A DNA stretch of 34,733 nucleotides, taken from positions 1 through 34,733 of the forward strand of contig JAAERO010000084.1 in the NCBI GenBank assembly GCA_024230315.1. The letters are read 5' to 3'. Shown in pieces: positions 25,160 through 33,346 of the stretch. This stretch comes from Hyphomicrobium sp. (GTDB taxonomy: Bacteria; Pseudomonadota; Alphaproteobacteria; Rhizobiales; Hyphomicrobiaceae). The position numbers were made by a program, and so were the translations under genes. The notes beneath the pieces are model-generated. The model did not search any database. It saw only the letters and a program-made list of their open reading frames with translations, and was not told where the DNA came from. The stretch's first letter is position 1. Every line of letters begins with the position of its first letter.

Positions 25160-26248
25160 ATGACAGCATTCCGCCAAACCTTGAAGACGGCAAGCGACCT
25201 GGCCGAATCCGGGCTTGTGACGAACGACGCAGCTGCGGACATTGCGCGGGTTACCGAGCGCTACGCGGTCGCAATTCCGCCCGCCATGGCCGCTCTCATC
25301 GAGCCGGCCGATCCAAACGACCCTATCGCGAAACAGTTTATTCCCGACGTGCGCGAGCTTGGCCGTCACCCCTTAGAAGACGCAGACCCCATCGGCGACG
25401 CTGTTAAAAGCCCGATGTACGGCATCGTCCACCGCTACTGCGACCGCGTCTTGCTCAAGCTCGTCAGCGTCTGCCCCGTCTACTGCCGCTTTTGCTTTCG
25501 CCGCGAGATGGTCGGTCCTGGAAAAATTTCAGCACTCTCCGATACCGAACTCGCCGCAGCGCTTGACTATATTCGCGCGCACTCAAAGATCTGGGAGGTG
25601 ATCCTCACCGGCGGCGATCCGTTCGTTCTGTCGCCGCGCCGCATTGCGGAGGTTACAAACGCGCTGAGCGACATTGCTCATGTGAAGGTGTTGCGTTGGC
25701 ACACGCGCGTTCCAGCCGTAGCGCCTGAGCACATTACCAACGCGCTCACCGAGGCTCTGCGTTCACCCACAAAGACGGTTTATGTGGCGCTCCACGCCAA
25801 CCACCCGCGCGAGATGACGGCGATAGCCCGCACCGCATGTGCGCGCATCATCGATGCCGGGATCGCGATGGTGAGCCAGACCGTGCTGCTCAAAGGCGTC
25901 AACGACGATACTGACACGCTCGAAGCGCTTATGCGCGCGTTCGTCGAGGCGCGCGTGAAACCCTATTACCTGCACCACGGCGATCTAGCGCCAGGGACCG
26001 CGCACTTCCGCACCACTATTGCCGAAGGCCAAGCCCTTATGCGCGCACTGCGCGCAAGGCTCTCCGGTCTCGCCCTGCCGACCTACGTCCTCGACATCCC
26101 CGGAGCGCACGGAAAGGTACCAATAGGCCCCGCGCATCTATCGAAGAGCCCGACGTCTCCCGTATACACGGTGCAAGATTCACAAGGCCAAGTACACACT
26201 TACGAGGATTGCTGCGCCGCCCCTGCGCATCTCCCCGAGGAAGCCTGA
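25160..26248 (+). CDS. epmB: EF-P beta-lysylation protein EpmB (lysine 2,3-aminomutase family)
   Basis: EpmB is a radical SAM, PLP-dependent aminomutase that converts (S)-alpha-lysine to (R)-beta-lysine, the substrate of EpmA. The 362-residue product shows the radical-SAM cluster motif CPVYCRFC (CxxxCxxC) followed by FRRE. It also shows LTGGDPFVLSP, RWHTRVPAVAP, the VSQTVLLKGVND segment and a region near YYLHHGDLAPGTAHF typical of the KamA family, where a PLP lysine lies further on (around the GKVPIGP segment). The shorter length, compared with about 416 residues or more in catabolic KamA enzymes, and the adjacency to efp and epmA favour EpmB over catabolic lysine 2,3-aminomutase. The spacing of agagg to ATG 25160 is tight. 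Confidence 0.93.
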   Translation: MTAFRQTLKTASDLAESGLVTNDAAADIARVTERYAVAIPPAMAALIEPADPNDPIAKQFIPDVRELGRHPLEDADPIGDAVKSPMYGIVHRYCDRVLLKLVSVCPVYCRFCFRREMVGPGKISALSDTELAAALDYIRAHSKIWEVILTGGDPFVLSPRRIAEVTNALSDIAHVKVLRWHTRVPAVAPEHITNALTEALRSPTKTVYVALHANHPREMTAIARTACARIIDAGIAMVSQTVLLKGVNDDTDTLEALMRAFVEARVKPYYLHHGDLAPGTAHFRTTIAEGQALMRALRARLSGLALPTYVLDIPGAHGKVPIGPAHLSKSPTSPVYTVQDSQGQVHTYEDCCAAPAHLPEEA

Positions 26249-26280
26249 CCTACCTTGCGTGCACGACTGACGTGGGTCAG
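26245..26280. other. Inverted repeat after epmB
   Basis: CTGACCTAC (26245-26253) pairs with GTGGGTCAG (26272-26280), nine pairs including one G-T, around an 18-base loop. It begins within the last codon and stop region of epmB. No T-run follows, so it is not a standard Rho-independent terminator. It may stabilise the epmB transcript or be an operator for the molybdopterin oxidoreductase gene. Low certainty. Confidence 0.3.
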
Positions 26281-26339
26281 ACTGCCGCACTAACAAGAAG
26301 GGCAAGGGCCCCTCTACGGCCCACACGGGAGGAAACGCG

Positions 26340-28466
26340 ATGAACGAGCAGCCTGAGCATCAAACGTTTTTCGGCGGATGTCCCCATGACTGCCCTGACA
26401 CGTGCGCGATGCTGTTTGAGGTGGAGAACGGGATATTAAAAAGTGTCAGAGGCAACCCCGAGCACCCCATGACCCGTGGGGGCTTGTGCGTGAAGCTTAA
26501 GGACTACGAGAAACGCCATTACCATCCCGATCGCCTCCTGTACCCGATGCGCCGCACGGGCCCGAAAGGGTCAAGGCAATTTGAGCGGATTACTTGGGAT
26601 GAGGCGCTTGATGAAGTCACGAGTCGCTGGAAAACGATCATCGCGGAATACGGCGCCCAGACGATCATTCCCTATAGTTACTTGGGCCATCAAGGGTTGG
26701 TTCACGGCCTGAATGGAGGCGACGCATTTTTCAATCGCATGGGGGCCACTGTTTGCGAGCGCACGTTCTGCGGTGAAGGTTCATGCACGGCTTGGCTGCT
26801 CACGGTAGGGGCGACCGCCGGCCTTGATCCGGAAAGCTATATTCATTCGAAATACATTGTCATCTGGGCTTGCAACAGCGTCAGCACCAATCTGCATCAC
26901 TGGGCCATCGTAAAAGATGCGCAAAAGGTCGGCGCCAAGGTCGTGGTCATCGATGCTTATTCGTCGAGAACGGCCAAGGAGGCCGACTGGCATATCTGCC
27001 CGAAGCCAGGCACCGACGGTGCGTTGGCGATGGCGTTGATCAATTCAATCATGGAGCAAGGCCTGGTCGATCATGACTACGTCGACAACTATACAGTCGG
27101 CTTTGACGCGCTGAAAGAAAGGGCCAAGACGCGGACGCCGGAATGGGCTGCGGAAATCACCGGCGTCCCGGCACAAGACATTCGCAAGCTGGCACGCGAA
27201 CTTGCGACCACTCAGCCCGCTGCGATCCGCATGGGCGTGGCACTCGAACGTCACTACGGCGGCGGTCAGACGATCCGGGCCGTCACCTGCATTCCCGCGC
27301 TGACGGGTGCTTGGCGCCATGTTGGGGGCGGAGTGACCCAATTTCCTGTTTGGGAGCACCCCTACAAGTTCGACGTGATTTGCCGTCCGGATCTAATTCC
27401 TGATGGAACCCGCGTCATCAACAATCTTCAAATTGGCCGTGCCCTCACAGGTGAGACCCCGCTCGATCCGCCGATCAAGTCCATGATGTGCTGGAATTCC
27501 AATCCCGTCACTCAGGCTCCAGAAACCGACAAGATCGTCAAGGGCTTGATGCGCGAGGATCTGTTCCTGGTATCGGCCGAACACTTCATCTCAGATACGG
27601 CGTCCTATGCTGACATCGTTCTGCCGGCGACCATGGGCGCAGAGATGGAAGACATGATCCTGTCGTGGGGACATCTCTATCTCACGTACAATGCGAAGTG
27701 CGCCCAATCGCCGGGCGAGGCCATCCCGAACAATGAAATCTTCCGGCGTCTGGCCGCGCGCATGGGCTATGAGGAAGAAAACTTCCAATGGTCCGACTCT
27801 GAGTGTCTCGAGCACTATGTCGACTGGGAGTCGCCAGCTTGCGAGGGCATCAATCTCGATTATATGCGCCAGCACGGCTATGCGCGTCTCAAGGTGGGCA
27901 CGAAGGATGACCGCGTGCCGCATAAGGAAGGAAATTTCCCGACCGACTCAGGAAAGTGTCATTTCCAGATCGAAGGCGCCACCAATTTTGTCGCCGGTCC
28001 TTTCCGCCAGATGTACGATGGCTTTCAGGCTGGCGAACCATTGGATTCTCTCCCGGACTATGTGGCTGCACGAGAATCGCCCGCGACTAACCCGGATTTA
28101 GCCAAGAAATATCCCTTGAATATCGTCTCGCCGAAGAGCCACGGCTTCCTCAACTCTTGCTACGCCAATATGGACCACAAGATTAAGGGGCAGGGCGAGC
28201 AGTTCGTCCTGATCAATGCAACCGACGCGGAGCAACGTGGAATCGTTGAAGGTGACAGAGTTCAGGTAGCCAACGGCCGCGGCGCCTTCAAAGGAGTGGC
28301 CCGCATTACAGATGATGTGAATCCGGGAATCGTCGTCGCGACGCTCGGCTACTGGCGGCAGCTGAACCAGGGCACGGTGAATAGCATCAGTTCTGCCGAA
28401 TTCACCGATATGGGACACGCGCCTTCGTTCTCCGACAATCTCGTCGAAGTAACGCGCAGCAATTGA
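26340..28466 (+). CDS. Cytoplasmic molybdopterin oxidoreductase with N-terminal [4Fe-4S] cluster
   Basis: This 708-residue protein belongs to the DMSO-reductase superfamily (COG0243). An N-terminal iron-sulfur ligand set is visible as Cys14, Cys18, Cys22 and Cys50 (C-x3-C-x3-C ... C). Molybdopterin-binding blocks follow: GDAFFNRMGAT, CERTFCGEGSCTAW near the usual Mo-ligand position (about 135-150), KVVVIDAYSSRTAKEADWHICPKPGTDGA, SADT-like FISDTASYADIVLPATMGAEMED, and a C-terminal dinucleotide-binding domain with GDRVQVANGRGAFKG. No twin-arginine signal is present, so it is cytoplasmic. No partner subunit gene (iron-sulfur or membrane anchor) and no chaperone lies beside it. A strong gggagg site precedes ATG 26340. 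The substrate cannot be deduced. Confidence 0.88.
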   Translation: MNEQPEHQTFFGGCPHDCPDTCAMLFEVENGILKSVRGNPEHPMTRGGLCVKLKDYEKRHYHPDRLLYPMRRTGPKGSRQFERITWDEALDEVTSRWKTIIAEYGAQTIIPYSYLGHQGLVHGLNGGDAFFNRMGATVCERTFCGEGSCTAWLLTVGATAGLDPESYIHSKYIVIWACNSVSTNLHHWAIVKDAQKVGAKVVVIDAYSSRTAKEADWHICPKPGTDGALAMALINSIMEQGLVDHDYVDNYTVGFDALKERAKTRTPEWAAEITGVPAQDIRKLARELATTQPAAIRMGVALERHYGGGQTIRAVTCIPALTGAWRHVGGGVTQFPVWEHPYKFDVICRPDLIPDGTRVINNLQIGRALTGETPLDPPIKSMMCWNSNPVTQAPETDKIVKGLMREDLFLVSAEHFISDTASYADIVLPATMGAEMEDMILSWGHLYLTYNAKCAQSPGEAIPNNEIFRRLAARMGYEEENFQWSDSECLEHYVDWESPACEGINLDYMRQHGYARLKVGTKDDRVPHKEGNFPTDSGKCHFQIEGATNFVAGPFRQMYDGFQAGEPLDSLPDYVAARESPATNPDLAKKYPLNIVSPKSHGFLNSCYANMDHKIKGQGEQFVLINATDAEQRGIVEGDRVQVANGRGAFKGVARITDDVNPGIVVATLGYWRQLNQGTVNSISSAEFTDMGHAPSFSDNLVEVTRSN

Positions 28467-28550
28467 GTGTGGTCATCCCTCCCGTCTAGCGGCGGAAAGC
28501 GCACACCACACGTCTTGGAAGAAAAACATGAAAGAAGGCTCGCAACGCAC

Positions 28551-29090
28551 GTGAACGACGCCACAGAACGCGTCATCTTAGTCGATGACGAGGACCGGGA
28601 GATCGGCATCGCGCCCAAACTGTTAGCGCACGAACGCGGCAATCTTCATCGCGCGTTCTCCGTCATGATCCATGATCGCAACGGGCGCCAGCTTTTGCAA
28701 AAGCGGCATGTGGACAAGTATCATTCAGGCGGCATGTGGACGAACGCCTGTTGCGGGCACCCACGGCCTGGAGAAGAGATTAGAGAAGCAGCCACGCGGC
28801 GTCTGAACGAAGAGATGGGGTTTACCTGCGCGCTCACACCACTTGGCACGCTCATCTATCGCGCTGAGGTCGGCGGCAGTTTGATCGAGCACGAACTGGT
28901 TCACATCTTTGCGGGCTTGTACGAGGGCACCATACACCCGGACCCGCAAGAGGCCGACGACATCGCCTGGCGCGCACTTGGCGAAATCCGCCATGAGGCC
29001 GAAGCCACGCCCGAAACCTACACCGCGTGGTTTCGGAAATATCTGGACCACGATTGGCCCTTCCACCCCATCCCTAGCGCTGCAAATTAG
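28551..29090 (+). CDS. idi: Isopentenyl-diphosphate delta-isomerase, type 1
   Basis: Idi interconverts isopentenyl and dimethylallyl diphosphate for isoprenoid synthesis. The 179-residue product shows the Nudix-like type 1 family pattern: LVDDEDREIG, NLHRAFSVMIHD, GMWTNACCGHP with the catalytic cysteine, EEIREAATRRLNEEMG (Nudix-like helix with acidic metal ligands) and EHELVHIFAG with the second catalytic acid region. I chose the GTG at 28551 because the protein then begins VNDATERVILVDD, as in the family. agaagg lies about 12 bases upstream, a little far. The frame is open back to 28467, directly after the oxidoreductase stop, so a longer start such as TTG 28515 is possible. The non-mevalonate pathway genes are elsewhere. 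Confidence 0.93.
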   Translation: MNDATERVILVDDEDREIGIAPKLLAHERGNLHRAFSVMIHDRNGRQLLQKRHVDKYHSGGMWTNACCGHPRPGEEIREAATRRLNEEMGFTCALTPLGTLIYRAEVGGSLIEHELVHIFAGLYEGTIHPDPQEADDIAWRALGEIRHEAEATPETYTAWFRKYLDHDWPFHPIPSAAN

Positions 29091-29143
29091 CTGAACGCGT
29101 AGCTGGGTGATGGCAGGTGCGGACCTGCAAAAAGACCGCGTGG

Positions 29144-30673
29144 CTATGATGTTAAGGTGCGTGCAATAACGCGGCCGGCGTTGACCGCTTGCGACCACAC
29201 TCGCAGCCAGCTTGTTTGACTACCGACAGCTGCAAGAACGCGAATGAGACGCGCACCTTGCGCCTCAGGCATGACATCAAGTGTCTTTGCCCACACGACG
29301 TCGACGTTGTAGTGCCCGCGCTTCTCATCAAGACAAACCGGCACCACGGATTGGACCGGCGCGCCAAGTTCGGCGCCGACCACCTGCACCGCTTCGCCAA
29401 TGGACACAGCTTTCGCGTTCTCTTTGTCCAGGAGGTCATAGGGCGGGTTCCAGTCCTGGGACGGACGCAACTGATCGGCGTGGGTCAAGACGATCAGGAT
29501 CGGTGGCGCGCGACGCTCCAAGCGAGCGGCCAAATGATCGCGTAACGCATCGAGCCCTTTGCGATCCGTGTCGCGGTCAGGCCGCGTCGCCGAGCTGACC
29601 CAGAGGATGAGATCGCTTTCGTCAGCCTCCTCCAATAACTCAAGCATAGCAGCGGCGTCTGCGCTGAGACCGGGACCGTCAATCAGCAGCGCCTCGGGTA
29701 ACCCGTCGCGTTTCAATTCATAGGCTGTGTAACCCCGCGTCGCCGGCAATACGTCGACCGCAGCCTTTATCTCTTCTGAAAGAGCATTCACGAGGCTCGA
29801 CTTTCCGGCATTCACCTGCCCCAGGATGAGGATTCGCAGCGGCTCTGCGAGAACCGGCGCTTCCGCCCTATCCTCAAGCGTTGCTCCCGTCACTGTGGTC
29901 TCCAGCGTCTCAGGTGAAACCCGCATCCGCCCGCCATAAAGATCGATCGCCGCGCGCCCTACTTCGCGCACGTAGGCAGAAGCCATCCGCCGCGCCAACT
30001 CATCGCGCCCCCAATCATAAATTTGCCGCGTCACCTTCTCACGCATTTCCTGCGTGATAGCCGACATCGGATTCATGAGACGGATGATGCGCCAGAGATC
30101 AAAGGCCTGCTCCGCAACGCCAATGATCGAACGCCAGCGGTATATCGCCATGACCTGACCGACAGTCAGCCGGTCGCCGAGCGGTATATTCTCGCGTACG
30201 AAGGGGCCAAGCTCACCGCTAACGCGCTCCACCAGCGCCAGCGCTTCGGGCACGGTAAACTTCCACAACGCGTCCTTCTCACCAGGGTGAATCTGACGCG
30301 CGACCGCATCGATCGTGCGCGCACCCAACGCAAGAATGGCATCGCGGCTATTGAACTTAGCCGGGTCTATGCCGTTTGCGATGGCCTGAACCGCGCCCCA
30401 GGCCGCTGTCTCTCGCACCGTCCATGCGGCATCAGGCTCTTCCTCCAGATCGGCTGCAGCCCTCGCGCTGGCGACTGTTTCGCGTAGCAGCCACCGTTCC
30501 ACAGCGTAGACAGAAGCCACGATGAGGCATGCGCCCGTCGCCCAATAGAGGACGTACCCGTTCTCCCATAACCAGAACGAGCCCAGCAAAATGAGCGATA
30601 GCAAAGGTAGCGCCAACGCGATGATCAGCATCGCGGTGCGAAGGTATGCGAGGGCGCGCGTTGCCCTTTTCAT
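29144..30673 (-). CDS. Membrane-anchored GTPase, downstream member of a pair
   Basis: This 509-residue protein begins with two transmembrane helices (about 13-31 and 39-57), then an alpha-helical region of about 200 residues. A dynamin/HSR1-like G domain follows: G1 GQVNAGKSS (285-293), a G2 candidate threonine in ATRGYTAYE, G3 DGPG (332-335), and a G4-like THAD (397-400) in place of NKxD. The C-terminus is basic and short. It should be an inner-membrane protein with a cytoplasmic GTPase part. Its ATG overlaps the stop of the upstream GTPase gene (ATGA), so the two are probably made together. The family is annotated only as GTPase of unknown function; roles in membrane or envelope processes are plausible but unproven. 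Confidence 0.8.
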   Translation of the reverse strand: MKRATRALAYLRTAMLIIALALPLLSLILLGSFWLWENGYVLYWATGACLIVASVYAVERWLLRETVASARAAADLEEEPDAAWTVRETAAWGAVQAIANGIDPAKFNSRDAILALGARTIDAVARQIHPGEKDALWKFTVPEALALVERVSGELGPFVRENIPLGDRLTVGQVMAIYRWRSIIGVAEQAFDLWRIIRLMNPMSAITQEMREKVTRQIYDWGRDELARRMASAYVREVGRAAIDLYGGRMRVSPETLETTVTGATLEDRAEAPVLAEPLRILILGQVNAGKSSLVNALSEEIKAAVDVLPATRGYTAYELKRDGLPEALLIDGPGLSADAAAMLELLEEADESDLILWVSSATRPDRDTDRKGLDALRDHLAARLERRAPPILIVLTHADQLRPSQDWNPPYDLLDKENAKAVSIGEAVQVVGAELGAPVQSVVPVCLDEKRGHYNVDVVWAKTLDVMPEAQGARLIRVLAAVGSQTSWLRVWSQAVNAGRVIARTLTS

Positions 30674-31923
30674 GCGTCGTTTCTCGAACTTGTGTTGGCG
30701 ATGCCCCGCTCCCGCGCGAGGCGCAGCGCGGTGCTTAGGGCATCCTTATAAGTTTGCGCCACGCCTGTTGGATCGCTGGCGCCTGATTTGCGCCGGCCAA
30801 AAAAGTAGCACGCAGCCTTACCCAGCGCATACGTCGTTGAAAAACTCATGACAGCGGCAGCGGCCGCGCCAGCCGTCTGACCGTAGAGCGGCACCAGCTT
30901 TGCAAGCTGACGCGCGCCGAACCCCGAGCCAATTTGTATCAGCGTGCTCGCGCCCAATGCGCCCGCGAATTCTGCAAGTACACGCCGGTTCCACTCAATA
31001 CCGTAGATCGCAGCCAGCGTATGGATCATCTTGGCTTGCACAGCCGGCACCAAAGCGATGCCCGCCACCGGCCAGATATCCGCGGCACCGGCCGCGGTTG
31101 CATAACCTAAGATGTGGGGTTGCGCGCGCGCCGCCAGCGCATCGCCCCCATCCCCATAGAGATTGTGCAGCGAGGTGACGACGGCGGCCGGGGCAACGTG
31201 CTCCAAAGCTGCAAGGAAGGCCTCGTAGCCGTAGTAGGAAGGCTCCCAGCCATCTTCGGGCAGCGTGAAGTCGATCGGCACGAAAAGAACGGCGCCCTTA
31301 CCGGGAAGCCCCAAGAAGAGTTCTCTTTGGTGGCTAAGGGAGCGAATGATGTCTGTGGACATGCCAGCGGCGGCAAGGACAGCTGGGTCCTGATCTGCAA
31401 ATGGGTAGGGCTTCACATGTTCATCGCCCGCAGCGTAACCCTCGTGAATCGTCGTCTGCGCAACGATGACAGGCCATTCGGGGTGCCGCCGCCGTATCGC
31501 ACGTACCGCATCGACGATAATCTCTTGTTGTGGATCAAGCGCGCGCGTCGTGACAATGAGAAGGTGCGCTTGGTCCTCGCAAAATGTCAGGTCTTCGGCT
31601 GGATCGTAGCCCGCCTCCCCGACCCCGCACGTATCGAGAAACCGGATGAGCGGTGCCTCTTGGGGAAAGTCAAAAACGCGCGCCGTTTTAGTGCAGGCCT
31701 TGAAGCCATTTCCTACCTCGGCAGCGCTGCATTCCGTCATCACGCGAATGATCGACGTCTTGCCCGATTGCACCTTGCCCAGAAGCCAGACCACGGGAGC
31801 AAACGAACGCGCACGCCGCGCAATTTCCTCATCAGCGCGTGCGGGGAAAAGCACCGCCTTTAGATTCTGTGCTGAATTGACAAGCCACCGCCCAAAGGCG
31901 CGCCTTTGATCCGTCCCGATCAA
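30670..31923 (-). CDS. GTPase with hydrophobic C-terminal (DUF697-like) domain, upstream member of a pair
   Basis: The 417-residue product has a GTPase core near its N-terminus: G1 GKVQSGKT (49-56) and G3 DTCGVG (97-102). The expected G4 position reads AQTTIHEG (155-162), lacking NKxD, so guanine specificity is uncertain. The C-terminal part (about 255-395) is Ala/Gly-rich and hydrophobic, with several helix-like segments (ADIWPVAGIALVPAVQAKMI, TAGAAAAAVMSFSTTYALG), as in DUF697/YcjF-type membrane-associated domains. The only start near the conserved part is TTG 31923, with agga about 9 bases upstream. The stop overlaps the start of the second GTPase gene. I infer a two-component membrane GTPase system. 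Confidence 0.78.
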   Translation of the reverse strand: MIGTDQRRAFGRWLVNSAQNLKAVLFPARADEEIARRARSFAPVVWLLGKVQSGKTSIIRVMTECSAAEVGNGFKACTKTARVFDFPQEAPLIRFLDTCGVGEAGYDPAEDLTFCEDQAHLLIVTTRALDPQQEIIVDAVRAIRRRHPEWPVIVAQTTIHEGYAAGDEHVKPYPFADQDPAVLAAAGMSTDIIRSLSHQRELFLGLPGKGAVLFVPIDFTLPEDGWEPSYYGYEAFLAALEHVAPAAVVTSLHNLYGDGGDALAARAQPHILGYATAAGAADIWPVAGIALVPAVQAKMIHTLAAIYGIEWNRRVLAEFAGALGASTLIQIGSGFGARQLAKLVPLYGQTAGAAAAAVMSFSTTYALGKAACYFFGRRKSGASDPTGVAQTYKDALSTALRLARERGIANTSSRNDA

Positions 31924-31974
31924 CCTGAACTGTCCTGTTCTGCGTCCATCTTCCTAACAACGAAGATTGGCTTG

Positions 31975-32163
31975 ATGACGCAAAAACGCAAATGCCGACC
32001 AAAGGTTGCACGCGCATCGCGCCGCGCAGCATCCACTGCCGGGTGCCCCCATTGTGCCCGCCCGTTGGTTCGAGGTTGCGGTAGAGCGAAGCTACGACTG
32101 CTTGAAGAACAGCTCGAAGGCAACCTGGTCGGCTGGTTAAGACGTCGATTGTTGAGGAACTGA
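31975..32163 (+). CDS. Small basic CxxC protein, doubtful
   Basis: A 62-residue open frame begins MTQKRKCRPKVARASRR, contains CPHC and a further cysteine (RGCGR), and ends in LEEQLEGNLVGWLRRRLLRN. The CxxC pair and amphipathic C-terminus look somewhat protein-like, but there is no clear ribosome binding site (only gaag about 8 bases upstream). Its end overlaps the broken lipoprotein gene on the other strand by 27 bases. I do not recognise it; it may be chance. Confidence 0.25.
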   Translation: MTQKRKCRPKVARASRRAASTAGCPHCARPLVRGCGRAKLRLLEEQLEGNLVGWLRRRLLRN

Positions 32164-32402
32164 TTTCCCCCGCGCGCGAATCTTCCTCATAACGGCATCC
32201 ATGAGTTCCTTATTCATCATCGTCGCGGTCTCCGGGTCCACGTCATTTCTGATAAGAAATTCATACGTCGCCTTCTTTGGGCGCTCTTGTGCGTTGGCCT
32301 GCTCCGCAAAGTCAGGGCCGATTGATTGCGCGTCTAACGAGGCAGTGCCTTGCGCACACGCTGCAATCGGAATGACCAGGCGGCTATTGCAAATATTCGC
32401 AT
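32137..32402 (-). pseudogene. Small lipoprotein gene with a one-base frameshift
   Basis: On the - strand, ATG 32402 (ggggac 3-4 bases upstream) starts MRIFAIAA and then runs into a stop in its own frame after about 22 codons. Shifting by one base at the run complementary to 32376-32384 gives a continuous frame to TAA at 32137-32139. The joined product has 88 residues: an N-terminal MRIFAIAA plus LVIPIAAC, which is a lipobox with the lipidated Cys16, then a polar segment and a coherent helix-rich C-terminus (TYEFLIRNDVDPETATMM, KELMDAVMRKIRARGK). One extra C in a CC run would repair it, so this is a young pseudogene, a sequencing or assembly error, or a programmed shift. I do not recognise the family. 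Confidence 0.6.
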
Positions 32403-32613
32403 CGCGTCCCCGCTCTGCGCCCCTAATTCGAGAGTTTGATTCTCTCGCTTGCAGACGGAGCGATCAACCCCATTGGATGCGTAAGTACCGCCTTATTCTT
32501 GCATGAGATCGGCGCAGCAGTAGCCCATTCCGGGGGGTATAGCGCTCACTTAAGACGCGCCGCTCTGATGTCCAACCGGTGCTCTATACGTTATCGGTCA
32601 ACAAGACCCCGAA

Positions 32614-32642
32614 GAAAAAAGCGCCCGTCACGAGACGGGCGC
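32614..32642 (-). terminator. Rho-independent terminator of the PepSY-like gene
   Basis: GCGCCCGTC (32621-32629) and GACGGGCGC (32634-32642) form a perfect 9-bp stem with a 4-base loop. On the - strand the stem is followed by TTTTTTC (complement of 32614-32620). It lies 28 bases past the stop of the gene at 32671-32958. The neighbouring stretch 32403-32613 holds only a short hairpin (32429-32447) and no gene. Confidence 0.88.
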
Positions 32643-32670
32643 TGACAGAGAGAAAAAGCAGGCAAGCCGC

Positions 32671-32958
32671 TTAGTTGATGCTGCGGCCCTTAACGCCCAC
32701 GGCAACAGGCACAGTCCTGCCGTCCTTGGTCCCACTGCCGATCCACTTGCCGTTGGCATCCTTGAACAGCGCCGAAACGCTTGTGTAGCCCTGCCGCATC
32801 AAGTGCTGACGCGCATCTTCCATCGAAAAGGGATTTCCGTCGGGGATGTTCTTCGTTGCGGTCGCCTGGGGCGCAGCATTTGTGCTCGTATCGGCGGCGA
32901 TTGCGGGAAAGGCTAGTCCGGCGACAAGCACTGCGGCCAGTGAAAGTGCACGAGTCAT
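32671..32958 (-). CDS. Small secreted PepSY-like protein
   Basis: This 95-residue precursor has a clear signal peptide (MTRALSLAAVLVAGLAF, cleaved after AIA, about 22). The mature domain contains MEDARQHLMRQGYTSVSALFKDANGKWIGSGTKDGR and VPVAVGVKG. This is the pattern of small periplasmic PepSY-like proteins found in multiple copies in Rhizobiales (helix, then strand with W-x-G-x-x-x-K-D-G). Function is unknown. ATG 32958 is firmly chosen because aggag lies 7 bases upstream and the signal peptide starts there. A strong terminator follows, so it is a monocistronic unit. Confidence 0.78.
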   Translation of the reverse strand: MTRALSLAAVLVAGLAFPAIAADTSTNAAPQATATKNIPDGNPFSMEDARQHLMRQGYTSVSALFKDANGKWIGSGTKDGRTVPVAVGVKGRSIN

Positions 32959-33346
32959 TCTGCAACTCCTGATCTGTTCTGGGGGGATGTATGTGGGGCC
33001 AAGCACGCAACGGGCGCGTCAGGCTCCGCGGGTGAGATATTGATTTCTACGTTGGCGATAACTGCGATCGCCTTTCCTTACACGTCGGCTTAGAGAAATG
33101 GATCGATCACTGCCACTCACATCACCGTGGGGCGACGCGAGCAAATGTTGAACTTTCGTGATCCTTCGAGGCGCCGCGCCATTATCCTGTTCGATTGCGG
33201 CCGGCCATACGGATGACGAGCGCACACAAGCTCGTTCTCAATGGTGTGAGTTCATCTTCGGCCGGTGAGTGATCAAGTTTGCCGCACTACCAATGGCCGA
33301 TCGAGAAATCTGCCCACCGTGCAAGGCCGGACACCGCAGGCCCACA
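32959..33346. other. Intergenic region between the PepSY-like and MetA-like genes
   Basis: These 388 bases hold the promoter and ribosome binding site region of the PepSY-like gene at the left. I see no convincing gene: short frames on either strand lack family features or overlap the neighbouring genes antisense. No T-run hairpin for the MetA-like gene was found. Confidence 0.4.

Noticed and set aside
32429-32447. Hairpin CGAGAG-TTTGATT-CTCTCG resembling a tRNA T-arm, possibly a tRNA 3' remnant or attachment site
   Set aside because: No matching acceptor stem, anticodon arm or CCA end is found around it, the loop deviates from TTCRANN, and there is no integrase nearby.
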